DNA of 64,000 nucleotides. Origin: Rhizaria sp. SCN 62-66 (lineage: Eukaryota; Rhizaria, unplaced). Location: assembly GCA_001724265.1 (NCBI GenBank), contig MEDY01000158.1, positions 1 through 64,000 on the forward strand, written 5' to 3'. Shown here piece by piece: positions 33,365-45,884 of this stretch (position 1 is the stretch's first letter; each line of letters opens with the position of its first letter). The translations under genes were made by a program, and so were the position numbers. Under the pieces are notes generated by a model. The model did not search any database. It was not told where the DNA came from and was given only the letters and a program-made list of their open reading frames with translations.

Positions 33365-36300
33365 ATGAGTACTTCTCCGCACGGAGACGGGAGCTCAAGC
33401 TCTTCAGCCACATCACCAGAGCCAGGCAAGCGTCCCCCTAGTGACGCCACGCATGGTGAGCACACTGACAGTGCCCGCACAGTGAGCAACGAGCTCCTCA
33501 CGTCGCTGCCCCGTCTGGCGCTGCCGGTGCGCGGCCCCTTGCGCGCGCCGGGCCTGTGCCACCGCACGGGCGCGCCTCGCACCGTCGCCGCGCACCCGCC
33601 CGCTGCGGCCGTGATCATGCTTGACGAGCACGGCGCGGAGGACACGTGCCCCGCCGCGGAGGCTGGAGACAGCGCGTCTAGCTCCGCCTCGGCGACGGCG
33701 ACCGCGACTGCGCCGGCAACTGCGACTACGACTGCTGCGAGTGGAAGCGGCATTACAGCGCTGCGTCGCGGCGCCTTTGCGGTAGTCTGCGGCGTGTGCG
33801 AGCGCGCGTTGCCGCAGTACACGTGCCCCAAGTGCGGCGTGCCGTACTGTTCGCTGGCGTGCTACCGCGCAGAGGCCCACGGCGCGCGCTGTGCTGAGAA
33901 GTTCTACGAGGAACAAGTGCGCGCTGAGATGGCGCAGCAAACGCGTATATCGCCTGCGGAGAGCGCTGCCAAAGCGCAGCAGCGAGCGCAGACGCAGCAG
34001 ATGCTTGCACGTGTTGATGCAGACGCGCAACGCGCTAGGTAGGTGTTCATCGATCGATCTCCTGTATTGATACATTTGTTGCGCGTCTCGACTAGATTCT
34101 TATGCATTGTATCTTAACTATTTGCTTACTTGATCTCAACAACAACCACAGGGACGAAGGTTACTTCCCTCAGCTAGCCCCAGCGCCCGGACAGCGAGCT
34201 CCTGCTTCTTTAAAAGATTCTACCGCACCCACAGCCGCGCCGCGAGTGTTGAAGCCTCTCCCGAGCCCCTTCGCGCCCAACGCAGACATCGGTACTAGTG
34301 ATACAGCCGCAACGACTGCACCTGCTGCTATGATTGACGCCGATGATGACTACGATGCGGCGGCTGCGGAAGCGGAGGAAGAGGAGGCTGCAGCGGCGGC
34401 CGCTGCGGCAGCCGCGCAGCACGCGCTCTCGGGACCCGCGCGGCGGCAGCAGATGCTCGCACAACAGGCGGCAGCGCGCCGCGCGGCAGCCGCAGCCGCA
34501 GCAGCAGAAGCTGCGAACTTTGCTGCGGGCGACAACGAGACTGACAGCGACGATGAGAGTCGCGAGGACATCAGCGCCCAGATCCGGGACGACGCGAGTG
34601 TGATTGCGCACGCAACAGCGCTCGCTGCCGCGAAGCCTGCTGCGCAGCATATGCAAGACCCTGACAACGCGTGTGCTGATGGCAATGATGACGACGGCGA
34701 CGACCCTCCATCTGCACCCGCCCCAGCGACTGGCAACTCCACTCTGGCTGAAACTAAGACTGGGACTGGGACTGAGGCAGAGAGTGTGCCGGCGCTATCG
34801 CTGTCTCCAGAGGCCGCTGACCGTCTCCTGGCGCTGGCGCGCGCAGACGCCCTGACGCTGGACGCGCTGTCCTCTTCCGAGCGCGCGCTGTTCTTCACCG
34901 CGCTGCGCCGCGGCGGGGACTGGGCGCTCGCCGCGCAGGCCGCCGCCGGGGTCGGCGCGCGCGACTGGTGGGCCCCCGCCCCGCCGCCCGTCCCCACGGC
35001 CGCCGCCGCGGGTGTCGACGCGGCGGACGGGGAGCGTGTCTTCGTTGTCGCGCCGCACACACAGCGAAACCAGCGGTCGCAGCAGCAACGACAGCACCAG
35101 AGTGCATCGGGGCCGGTGCGTGTGTTTGCCCTGCCGCCGTTGCCGCCCTCGCTGGCGTCGGTCGTTGCAGTCGCCGGGCCTGAGAGCGACAGCGATCACG
35201 ATGACGGCGGCGACGGCAACGACGGCGATGCTGCGAGCCCTGGCGCTGTCGAGACTCGCAAGCTGCGTGAGGCGCAGTTGGCTGAGTGCGAGCGGCGCGT
35301 GACCGCAGCGCTGCCGGTGTACGTACCGCCGCCGCGCCGCGCTTGGCTTGCCCGTCAACTCAGCCTCGTGATGGCCGCGGCGAACGGCGACAAAGCCGGC
35401 GGCAGCACAGCGAGCGACACTGTTGTCGCCGCGGTGGTTGGGGCTCACCTCGCGCGACTGGCCCGTCTCGAAGACCCCCCTATCACGACGGTGGGCTCTG
35501 GCGCTAATCGGAGCGAGAGCGAGAGCGGGAGTGGAAATCAGACACAGAGCAACCAAGTACCTGACGAGGTTAATGATGGTGGGGAGGAAGGGGAGCTTGC
35601 GCCACGCGCGCCTGCGCCACCGCTGCCGCTAGTTCTGCCGCCGCGGTGGGCCGTATTGCGTGGCGCGCGACTGCACGTTGCGCCTTTCGCGCTCGTCCCC
35701 GCCAACGCGCGCGCCGCTGTCGCCGCCGCCAAACACGAGCACGCTGTGTTTCTCGTCCTCCCGCCCGCGGCCACGACATCTGCTACTGCTGGTACTGCCG
35801 CTGCTGCCATTGCAGCGCCGCCGGCGGCGTCGCCCGCGCTGGCGCTGCACGTGACGGAGCTGTTGCTGGGCTACACACTCGCAGCGCGGCGCTGGGCCGG
35901 AGGCGACTTCGCTGCGGCCGCGCCCGCCGAGGCGCTCGCGCTTGTCGCCGCAGTGTCGTCCGTCGCGCGGGACGCGCTCACGCCCCCCGCGCCCGCCGGG
36001 TCTGCTGCGAGCGCGCGCGCGAGCGTGAGTGCATTCGGCACGGCTGCCGGCGCTGGTGCGATGTTGATGGCGGCCGCGGACGGCTTTGTGCGCTACTCGC
36101 GCCAGCGCGGCGACCGCTGGGGCGCTGCCTCTGCATCGCCTCAGTCTGCGTCTGAAGAGCAAGAGTCGTCTCGCAGCGGGCGCCAACACCTTGATGTCGC
36201 AGAGGGCGACAGTATTAACAACTCCGGTGCACCGACCGGGCTGGCTGCGCTCCTGCAGATGTTGCAACCGCCAACAGGCCTTGATAATGACAGTGACAGC

Positions 36301-37518
36301 GACAGCCCGGTGGCTACAGGCGGCGTGCTTGTGGGCCCCGCGGCCGCGGAGGCGACGGCGGGGCTGTGGCAGGCGGCGCAGTTGCTGCTGAACCCGCTGC
36401 GTGTGCTGCGCGCGCTAGTGCATCTGCTTCAGCTCTGCGACGCCGTCGCCGCGCGCGTTGTCGCCAGCGCGCCGCCCGCTCCTGTGACGACGACGACGAT
36501 CGCAACACTTTCGACCACGACAGACGCCGCTGCTGCAGTCACGCAGGACGGGCTCATTGCGCGCGCTGGCTCTGCTGCTGCGACGCGTGAGATGGGACTC
36601 GCAGCGCGGCAGGCGGCGGCTGTGGCCGCCAACGCGCGCGCCCTCCAAGAAGCTCTTGCTGAGCAGGTCGCTGAATCAGCAGCAGCGACCGCAGCGGCAG
36701 CGGCTGCAACGGGCGCGCGGCGGCTCTCCCCCGCGGCGGCAGCGGCGTTGGCGGGCGTGGGACGGCTGCACGCCAAACTGGGTTTTCTGCTCGCTGCTGT
36801 GCGCGACCACTACGTGGCCACCGAGGTCGCCAACGCGAGCGCTAGTCCAGCAGCCGCGGCGGGCGTGCAGAGTGACGCATGCTGTCGATGCAGGAGTTGT
36901 GCGGCGGCAGCGCGTTTGTGGGCGACGGCGGGGGCAACGTCCGCGTCATCCAAGAACGCAGAGCGCTGCCCCGCGTTCCGTTGCTGCGAAGCCGCCGTCA
37001 CCGACGCAACTGTCTCGACAGAACCGGTGACTGACGCTGAGGGTGGCTCGGTTGAAGACGGGCTTGCAGTAGTGGCAGACCTGACCGTGGGCCGCACGCA
37101 CGTGCCACCGCAGTACCCCGCTCGTGTCGCGCGCACCACCGTCCCACGCTGCTGCCGCCACCGCGACGACAGCGCAACCCCCGCTGCCGCAGTGGCTGCC
37201 GCCGCGGGGACGGGCGAGGCCGCGGGCGCGCTGCTGCCGGCGCTGCCCGCGGCCGTGACGGCGCTGCTGCTGCGCGCCGCTGCCGCCGAAAAGGCCGCTG
37301 CGGATGGCATGCGCGCGGGGCCATTCTCCACGCCTGCCGCCGCACCGCTGCTGCGCGCTGTGGCTGCGGACGCGCTTGTGGGGGCGGCGGAGCTCGCGCT
37401 GGCGCTTTGGCGCGTGCGCACGGCGCGCGAGGTGGCTGCCATGACTGGGGGGCATGGCGCTGCAGAGGGCATGGATGGAGATGAGATCTGGGAGGCTGTG
37501 TTTGCGGCTACAGAGTAA
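33365..37518 (+). CDS. ZNHIT2: Giant ZNHIT2-like HIT zinc-finger protein
   Basis: ZNHIT2 helps the R2TP/HSP90 system assemble the U5 snRNP and other complexes. Exons 33365-34038 and 34152-37518 (113 bp intron, donor GTAGGT), 1346 residues, TAA stop; animal ZNHIT2 is about 400. The HIT finger spans about residues 142-184: CGVCERALPQYTCPKCG, then YCSLACYRAEAHGARC and AEKFYEEQV, which is the ZNHIT2 finger and its following helix. Downstream, LTLDALSSSERALFFTALRR with GARDWWAPAPP matches the family's LAPGEKAAFERLL...WWW element, and LHVTELLLGYTLAARRWAGG matches the VLFAYAHTLALYHGGD block. Long Ala-, Asp/Glu- and Ser-rich insertions fill the rest. A Cys cluster near residues 905-960 (CCRCRSC, CPAFRCC) and CCRH nearer the end have no counterpart I know of. 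Confidence 0.8.
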
Positions 37519-38181
37519 GCAGAGGTGAGAGCATTAACGTAGACAATAACTTGATACATTAGCAAATCGTTTAAATAAACCCGCACTAAAATGAGGTCGG
37601 CCTAAAAAATACAGCGGAATAGTTGATCGATAAATTTGATGTTGTATAGGGAATATCGGGTGGATAAATCCGGAGGCGTGAATGAGCAAGCAGCGTTTGC
37701 AGTCATGTCTAACCTGACTGCGCTGCTACACCGTCACGCCGCGCGCTCAACGCGCCCCCACTGCTCAATGCACAGAAAAACTACGCGCTCACTAGCGACA
37801 GCAGCAGTCGTCAGAAGTGCGGGATAATTGTTGTTGAAATCACAGTTGGAGTTGTACATGAAAGTGAAGAAGTTGCAAGTGTTGTCATATTGTAAGAGTC
37901 TTGTTATAATTTTTACGCTCCCTATGATGCAATGCGTCGCCGCAACGCGCCACAAGAGCTTTCACAAATGCGCTGTCAACAGAACAGACAGCGCGAAGTC
38001 GCGTCTCGTGTCGCACCAAGCCGAGTCGTTTCAAAATCGCTCGTGTCTCACGAGTCGCTTAATCTCGAACGTGTGTCACCGACGTCTCCTGGTGTTAAGT
38101 CTCACGTCCTACGCACGTGTAACTAAAATGTGGTTAACCATTGTAACACGTGTTCGAGCGTGTCGTGTCAAAACGTGGCGC
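37519..38181. other. Convergent intergenic region
   Basis: About 660 bp between ZNHIT2-like (+) and EF-hand (-) genes. Contains several cacgtg/cgtgtc-type words near 38110-38175. No gene recognised. Confidence 0.4.
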
Positions 38182-39072
38182 TTACTCGTCGTCCTCGTCG
38201 ATGCCGGTCCACTTCATCAGACCGCAAGCGAACTCAGCAAAGTCAATCTTGCCAGAGTTGTCGAGATCGAGCTCATTGAAGCGCGCCTCAAGCAGCTCAA
38301 TGGTGTTGCTGTGCGTGACAGTGCCGAACAGCGCGGCCTTGAAGTGCGCAACGTCGATCTGCGCGGTGGGGTCGTGCAAACGCGTCGGCTTGTGCGGGTC
38401 AGCACGACCCTGGAGCTCGGGCGATGAGGCCGGGTAGGTCCCGTCCGCGCGCTGCTGCGCGATGGACTCAAACGCGCGCACAATGTTGACAAGCGTGGTG
38501 CGGACCTGGGTGTAGGCGGCCTCGGCGGCGCTCAGCTCAGCGGGCGCCTCGGCCGCGGCCTCGGAGTCGAGGGCGGGGAAAGTGGGCGCGGGCAGAGGGT
38601 GCGGGAGGTAGAGGTTCGTGGCGACAGCGATGAGGAACTCGCCGAAAGAGACGCTCTCGGAGGAGAGCATGGCCTCGGAGAAGATGGTGTTGGCCGGCAC
38701 GGTGACGGCGGCGGGAACGAGCTGTGCGACGATGGCCGGGAGGGAGGCACCGGGGACGGAGACCTTGGAGTAGATGCGCTCGCTGGGGTTCAGCGCGGAA
38801 GCGGAGAAGACCGAGAAGAGGGACTTATACGTCGCGCGAATGCTGGGAAACTGCAGAGCCAGCTTGTTGAACTATGGGGAGTGAAGGAAAGAAACATGAG
38901 GCCCGAAAGTGGAGGTGTGGATGAGTGTCAGTTGGAGCACCGCTTGAGTCGACTTGCGAACAAGCGAGAAAAGTCGGATAAAGGAGGGCAAGGAGCGTAC
39001 CAAGTTGGTCGTAGTCTTGTGGTGGGTGGAGATAGTGTGGGAGGGAAGATCAGAATCATCGTTCCCGGCCAT
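38182..39072 (-). CDS. EF-hand calcium-binding protein
   Basis: Exons 39001-39072 and 38182-38871 (129 bp intron, donor GTACGC), 253 residues, TAA stop. The N-terminus MAGNDDSDLPSHTISTHHK joins in phase to FNKLALQFPSIRATYKSLF. One canonical calcium loop is visible near the C-terminus: DLDNSGKIDFAE, flanked by LLEARFNEL and FACGLMKW. A degenerate partner (SVSFGEFLIAVATNL) lies near residue 100, and other helices suggest further degenerate EF-hands. It ends in an acidic GIDEDDE. The architecture resembles calcineurin-B/CIB-like or flagellar EF-hand proteins, but no subfamily motif is decisive. The exon-1 start is the first ATG that opens directly into the donor. Confidence 0.75.
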
Positions 39073-39645
39073 GCCAGCAAGACTAACCCTCTACAATGGG
39101 AGCGAATAGATAGCATGACGACAGAGGGTGGGTGAGCACGGAAGGAAGGAGAGAAAAGCGTTGTGTAGAAGCGAGGGAGACGGCAGAACGACAGGGCCAA
39201 CGTACACGAGAGGACATCTTCGGTCTGAAAAAGAGTATAACAAAAGAACAGCGCGAGAAAAGTGGTTATTGGTAAGCGGTTTTACTTTAAAGCAGGTGAT
39301 CGCATCGCAGCCAGCAACAGTGGTGATCGAGTCGCTTTCAAGACATAGAGCGCACGAAGAGAGCGGATTCAGGGAAAACTTTAATTGAACATAGTCTGGA
39401 GTAAGAACGAAATATCTTAAACACAAAGAATCATTTCAACCACACGTCTCCAAGTATCCGAACGAAGTGATGCGAAATTCGAATCGTTTTTTTATTCTGA
39501 CCACGAGTGACCGTGCCAGCTCGCAACGCAAAGGAGCTGGACGGGACGTGATTAAGAGGGGTTTCAAGGGTTATAATACAGATTTTTCAAAATAAAACTA
39601 GATTTTAAGCTACAGTGCATCATAATTTAGCGACTTCCGGCGCGA
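39073..39645. other. Intergenic region between EF-hand gene and acidic giant protein gene
   Basis: Upstream DNA of the EF-hand gene and 3' flank of the next minus-strand gene. AT-rich toward 39400-39640. No gene seen. Confidence 0.4.
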
Positions 39646-42600
39646 TTAATAATCCGCGAGCTGCTCCTCATCGTCGTCATCGCCGTCAGAGCCCATCTCG
39701 TCACTATCAACATCGCGGATGGTGTCGACATTGCCCTGGCTCTCCCGCGCCCGCGGCTGCGGTTTGCCGCCCTGTTGCTGCAGCGTGCGCGAGCTGCCGC
39801 TGGGCGAGGAAAAGTTGCCCGCAGCCAGATTGCTGAGCGCGCGCGACTGCCCCAGCGCCTGTGCCAGCGTACTAAGCTGCCGCGGTGCCGGCGACGCCCC
39901 GGTGTCACCGCCGCCGTTCGCGCCGCTGGAGCCCGCGCCGCCGGTGAAAACGAACCCGGCGCGCTGACTCGCGTCGCCGATAGCGTTGGCAATCTGCTGG
40001 CGCGTCTGGTGCTGCGCGCGCTTCTCCTTGTGCTCGACACGGCGCAGCTGCTTCTCGAAGTCCTCTGCCAGGCGCGCCGCGTAGTGGGCGTAGATGAGGT
40101 TGAACTTCTGCCGCACGGAGCGGACTTTCTCCACGCGCAGCGCGACCAGATCCTTCTTGTAGATCTGCAGAATGGCGAAGCGGAACTCGCCGCGCTCGAC
40201 CCAGCCGTCTTGGTTGCGGTCCATGTAATAGAACATGGTCTCGCCAGAGTGAAACCCGGCCTCGCCGCCGCCGTTTTGGAAGTACGTCTTGACGCGCGCG
40301 CGGTTCAGCCGGCCCTTCTTGCGCCGGTCAATGTCGTCAAACCACGCGTTGAGTTCTTCGATGATCTCGTACGGCACCAGCGCCTGGATCCCGCCGAGCG
40401 GCTCTTTGACTTGGCCGAAAGACGTCAGCGTGCGCGTCATCGCGTCGGCCGTCGCGCGCTCGCGGCAGACTTCTTGCAGCTCGAGCTCGCCCCACGGCCG
40501 CGCGAGCGAGACTGTGGTGACGACGGGGTACTGTAGCACGGAGTGGTCGACCTGCAGCAGCAGCGGCGCGATGCCACCGTCGCGCAACCGCACGAGCAGC
40601 GCGTCGGCCGCGCGCGCACAGGGCCCACCGGAGCACTTGAACACACCGGTGGCGTCGAGCGGTGGCACGGCCAGCTCCCAGCCGCAGCGCGGGCAGGGGA
40701 AGTAGAGCCCCGGCGACCCGTCGTCTTTCTCTTCGGGGTACACAACGGGCACGTCGCGCGAGGCGAGCGCGTGGAGGTCATCGACGAGAGGAAGTGAGTG
40801 GCACCCGAAGACGACGTTCTTGCTGGCGAAACCGAGGAACATGCGGCACTCGAGCTCCTGCTCCGAGATGACGCGCGTGACCGTCATGCGCCGCGCCTCG
40901 CCGCCCTGACCGAGATCGGGGTCGCGGTCCAGAGACGCGGCCCAGGACGTCGCCGCGGCGGCGCAGCCCTCGGCGTTGTGGAGCACCTCGGCCCATGGGT
41001 TGATCATCTGCGGCGCTGAACCGCGGCGCGCGCGGGCGCCGCCCATCGCGGAGCTGATGCGCGCACTGGACGACAAACCGCTTGCGCCACCGCCACCGCT
41101 GCTGTGGCCGCCGATGCCGCTGCCCATCATCATCATTGTCGCGCCTCCCGCGGCGGCCGCAGCGGCTGCTGCGGCGGCGGCCGCGGCGGTCGCAGCTTCG
41201 CCGCTGCCCGCGCGGTGATCTGCGGTCGCTCCGCTGCCGAAAAGACGCTCGTCGTCGGTGTGTGGGCCCAGCGCGGCCTCGGCGTCGTCGTCAGCGCCGT
41301 CGTCGTCGTCGCCGATGACCGCGGCTAGGTCAGCCGGAGTCGCGCCGATCTCGCGGCAGGACGTGAAGTAAAGTCCGAAAAAGAGGCGCTCCATGCCGAT
41401 CACCTCGTGCAGCAGCGACGGGGTCGCCGATCCGGGTCCGCCAGCGGCCGCGGAGAACGGCAGCAGCAGGGGGTCCGCGCCGACGCCGCCGCCAGCCGCG
41501 GACCCGGCGAGCGTGGTCGCGGCCGTGCGCGCGGGCGCCGGGCCGACGCGGCGCACGGCCAGCAGCGGCGCGGGCTTGAACGTGCGCAGCAGCGTACGGC
41601 GCAGAAAGCGGTACGCGAGCGCTGTGCGCAGGTAGAACGTCGGCTGCGGCTCGACCGAAAAGGCCGGGCGCAGCGCGAGGGGCTCCACCCCGGGCGGCTC
41701 GGTCGCTGAGGGCGACATGTTGACGCGGTGCACTTCGCGCTGGCCGCCCGAGAGCGCGGCCGCGAACTGCGCCGCGTTGGACTTGGCATAATGCGGGCCG
41801 CGCACCAGCTTCGCGCGCTCAACCGACATGGCGTCTTCGTCGTTGACGAGCCCTTCGAGCGCATATACTGCACGATCGCGCCAGCCGGCGTACTGCCCCG
41901 GCGCGAGCGAGACCTTTCCAGCGGCGACGGCGGCGGCCAAGTGCGCGACTTGCTGCTGCGGGCCCAGCGTCCCGGAGCCGCGCGCGGGCGGCACGGCGGC
42001 CATGGCAGCGTCGAGCTTGTCCTGGTGGCCCATCGCGGGCGGCCGGAACGCGTGGCACGCCTCGCCACGCTTCTGCGGCTCAGCCCAGTGCTGCATCGAG
42101 TGCACGAACGGCGTGTTGACGTCCTTGAGCAGGTCCAGGTACGACGCGTAGGCAACGGAGAGTGGCTTATCGGCGCGCAGCACGCGGCGCGCGACGTCGG
42201 CGCAGTCGCGCGAAAGCGGTCGCCGCAGCAACATGTCCTGCAGATACACAGCCTCGAGCTCAGGATGCCAGTCGTAGACGTCCGTGGGGATGGCCTTGCC
42301 CTGCGCGGCGGCGAGCTCGGTCCACAGCGCGTCCTCGGCCGCCATGACGACCTCGTCCTCTTCAACGGCCTCGAGCAGTGCGCACTCCCAGGAAGCCCAT
42401 TCAGGAGTCGGCTCCAGTGCGGGCGGGAGCTGGCCCGCCGCGGCCGCAGCGGCTGCGGACCCCAGCGAAGACCCGGGGCGTGCGCCTGCGCCCGCGGCGG
42501 CGGCGGCGGTGGCGGCGGCGGCGGCGGAGCCCGTGGCGAGCGCCATCGACGCACGCCGCGGTGGCTTCATCGGGCTCATCGGCGTCGCGCCGCCCTCGCT

Positions 42601-44789
42601 CGTCGGCGGAGTTGACACGTCGCGCGTCTCACCGCTTGTCGCCGCGGCCAGCGCGGCAAGCACGGAGCCTGCTTGGCGGCGCCGGTCAGCGGTCGCGCGT
42701 GCGCGGGCTGCGGCGTCGGCCGTCTCGAAGCGCGCGAGCCACCGGCGCATGGCGGTTACGTTGGCGTCCGCGGCCTCGGCCTCGAGCTGCGCGGCCTCCT
42801 CGGCGAGCAGAGCGGCGACGTGGGCGCGGATGGCGTCCGTGATGCCCTCGCCCTCGAGCGCGCGCACGCGGGACGTGACGAACGCGAGGTCCTCGGCCGC
42901 GACGTCCTTGCGCGCAGTGATGTAGCTCAGCGCGGCGGTTTCCTCGGCGTTGTCGGCCTCGAGCGAGGCCTTGGCGACGGCCTGCATAGCGTCGAGCGCG
43001 TCCGCACGCTGCTCCGCGCCCAGCGCCGCCGCAGTAGCCGTGGCGGGCAGCGCGGCGAGGCGCTCGCGGGACTCCTTAAGGCGGCGCTTGGTGGCCTTGA
43101 GCGCCTCCATACGCTCGACCTCAAGCACACGCAAGTGCTCTTCTTGTTCGGCCAGGAGGTAATCGACCTGCTGCATGTATGCAGCCTCGATGTCTGCGGA
43201 GGATATCTGCGCGCCGAGCCGGCCAGTCACCATCACGGCCTCGCGCGGGACGTCGGCAGGGTCTTCGTCAGAGTCATCACCGCTGCCGTTGCCGTTGCCG
43301 TTGGAGCTGGCTTCAGGCATGGTGGCGAGCACGCCGTCCTCCGGCTCCTCCGCATGTGCACCGAGCAGCGCAGCAGCGACCTTGGGCTTACGCTTGTCTT
43401 TCTTGTCCGACTTTTCCTTGTGCGAGCCCTTCTTGTCGCTCTTGTCGCTCTTGTCGCTGCGGCGGCCCTTGCTGCTGCCGCTGCTGCCGACTTTGGAGGC
43501 GGCGGTGCGGAGCATGGCTTTCTCGTGGCGCGCCAGGTCAGACGACAGCGACTCGTCCTCGTCCTTGTCGCGCGCGGCGGCCGCAGCAGCGAGCTTCGCG
43601 TCCGCCAGCGCCTTAGCGTGCGCGGCTTCAGCCGCCTGTTTCGCCAGCTGCTGCCCCGTGATAGCGTCTAGCACGAGCCGGAACTCCTTGACCTGCTTCG
43701 CGCGCACTGCGCCCGCGGCGGCAGCGGCCTCACGGCGGCCCTCTGCGGCGCCCGGCGCGTCGAGCTCAAGCACCGCCGCGGCCCACTTGGTCAGCACGAG
43801 CGACTGCGCGCGCGGCAGCAGCTTCGCCACAGCGGGCGCCGCCGCGAGTCCCATCAGCCGGTCCGCGCGGCGACGGCGCGTGCGCTCTGCGTTCCTCGCG
43901 CGGGCCTGTGCGCGCGCCGAGAGGTGCTCAGCAGCGAAGGAGAGCACCGTCTCCATGACTGCGTGGCGCATCTCACCGCTCGCGGCGTCGGGCCCGCCGG
44001 CCGCGATGGCGGCGGCGTCGGCGCGGGCGAGCGCGGCGTCGAGCTGACCGGCGCGCGCGTCGACGCTTTTGTGCAGCTGTGTCGTCGCGAGTTGAGCGCG
44101 GACGAGCTCGCGGCGGGAGGCGCGCTGCAGCTCTTCGTGGAACGTCTGCAGCGCGGCAAGCGCCACAGCACGTGCGCGGGGGGGAAGCAGCGGAAGCTCG
44201 GTCTCGAGGCGCGAGACGATGCGCGTCGTCGGCAGCGCGCGCGCGCCGCCAGCGATGAGCGCGGCGGCCAAGTGGCGACGCAGGGTGGAGGCGGCGAGGC
44301 GCAGTGCGGGTGTATCGAGCCCGGAGCCCTGCGAGGAAGTTAAGCCGCCACTGCTGCCGCTGGCATTCGAAGACGGCGTGCCGCGCGCGGCGTTGACCAT
44401 GGCGCGAACGCCGGAAAGCAATCGGAGGAGGATGGCGCCGCGGGATGGCAGCGACGGAGAACCGCGTTGCGCGAGGAGTTCAACGGTCGCGCGGACACCA
44501 GCGTCAAAACGCTCGCATTTCCACGCAGCGACAGCAGCGGAGAGCGTGGTGGCCTGGAGGCGGTAGTCTGGCCGCGGGGAGAGGTCGGGCTGAACTTCAG
44601 CCTGTTCAATAGGGCCCGGCACGGTCTGTGGGGTCGTTTCCTCGACGAAGAAGCGTGTGCCGGTGACGTTGACGGAGTAGGCGCCGATGATGCGCTGCGG
44701 GTCGAACGCCGGCGCCGCGGGCTGCTGCTGCTGCTGCTGTTGCTGCTGGGAGTTGCGGGAGGCGCGGCGGCGGGAGCGGGTGGTGCGAA

Positions 44790-44852
<63 letters not shown>

Positions 44853-45276
44853 TGCTGGCGTGGGGGCGCGCGGAACCCGACTCGTCTTCGGAGTCAGAGG
44901 CGACAATCGTCACGCGCTTCTTGCCCGCGGCGGCCGGGGACGGCTTGGAGGCGGGGCCCTTCTTAACAGGAGCGTCGTCATCGTCGCTTTCCTCGTCATC
45001 GTCAGCGTCAGCCTCAGCGTCGGCGTCAGCGTCTTTGGTGGACACAGCGGCGGCTTCGGGTTCTTCCTCCTCTTCTTCCTCTTCGTCGGCATCAGCCTCA
45101 GCCTCAGCCTCAGCCTCCTCAGCCTCAACTTCAGGCTCGTCCTCAGCGTCAACGTCGGCGTCGACGTCGGCGTTGGAGGCGGCGCCGGAAGCGGCAGCAG
45201 CAGGGGGAGTGTCCGAGTCGGCCTGTGAGGCGTCAACTTGCGGGCTGAGGTTGCCCTCGTCCTCAATGTCAGACAT
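39646..45276 (-). CDS. 1876-residue acidic protein with zinc-ribbon-like motif and C-terminal EF-hand; family not recognised
   Basis: A single uninterrupted exon ending in TAA. Residues 1-200 are highly acidic (Asp/Glu runs, 20 consecutive Asp codons) with a basic RRR patch and a poly-Gln run (about 176-187). A helical body follows, with a Lys/Ser/Asp-rich stretch (about 600-630, KSDKSDKKGSHKEKSDKKDK) and a coiled coil near 700-745 (LLAEQEEHLRVLEVERMEAL). A CPRCGW ... CSGGPC arrangement near 1526-1548 looks like a zinc ribbon. Near the C-terminus DRNQDGWVERGE (about 1686) is a canonical EF-hand loop, preceded by ELNAWFDDIDRRKKGRLNR, likely its degenerate partner, and followed by a basic coiled coil. 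Function unknown; calcium-regulated scaffold is only an inference. The start MSDIEDEGNL is 8 nt past a cacag. Confidence 0.8.
44791..44850. repeat. (GTC)20 trinucleotide repeat coding poly-Asp
   Basis: Sixty perfect bases of GTC repeat on the plus strand; encodes Asp on the coding minus strand within the acidic N-terminal region of the 1876-residue protein. Confidence 0.95.
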
Positions 45277-45884
45277 CAGGAGAGCTGTGTGTTAGCGCGA
45301 GCGAGCTGTGTGGCTGTACTGGGATGCAACTAAGAGAATGCACTTTCACTCAGGCGCGAACTCTTGACAGTGACGCGGGGACACGCAGTGCGGCAGACAG
45401 AGGGCGATTGGTAGCCGTGTGTGTACCGGGGAAAGGTCAAAAGCGGCGCGAGCTTTCACAAACGCGAGGTCTCGGGTGCTTTAGGGGAACGGGAAAGAGG
45501 AGCAAGAGAGTGGGCAAGCAGAGTTGTTAGGCGGGTTACAGTGGAGGATAGTCTCATTAACTGACGATAAAACTAAAATGGTAAAACGAAAACCCAACCC
45601 AATAACGTTGGAAGATATATATTTGCAACATGACAGAGCTGTGAGTCCTAACAGAGATGCTTTCGCGACCCGCTCAGAGAAACGGATTCAAGCCAGTCCA
45701 CTGGACGACCGTGGGCCGACCAGCGATCGGACGGGTGGAGGGCTGAGCTTCGCGCCTGATTTGTCGAAGCGACTGCGCCGTGTACTTCCGTCAACCAGAA
45801 TTGTGTTCGCTGTATGATATCAAACTTCTCATCAAATTTTCTGATTTTGTTTTAACTCTTTTTCCCAGTTTATCTATAGCGTCC
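45277..45884. other. Divergent intergenic region, acidic protein / POLE3-like
   Basis: Promoters of both genes expected. Candidate acceptors lie at 45285-45287 (minus) and 45866-45868 (plus). No other gene seen. Confidence 0.4.
45845..45868 (+). other. Candidate splice acceptor 16 nt before the POLE3-like start
   Basis: A strongly T-rich run (ttttgttttaactctttttc) ends in ccag at 45868. No GTACG donor was noticed in the 600 bp upstream. Confidence 0.5.

Noticed and set aside
44467-45228. Plus-strand ORF opposite the acidic giant protein
   Set aside because: Its Val and Leu runs are the reverse translation of the poly-Asp/Glu coding repeat on the minus strand.
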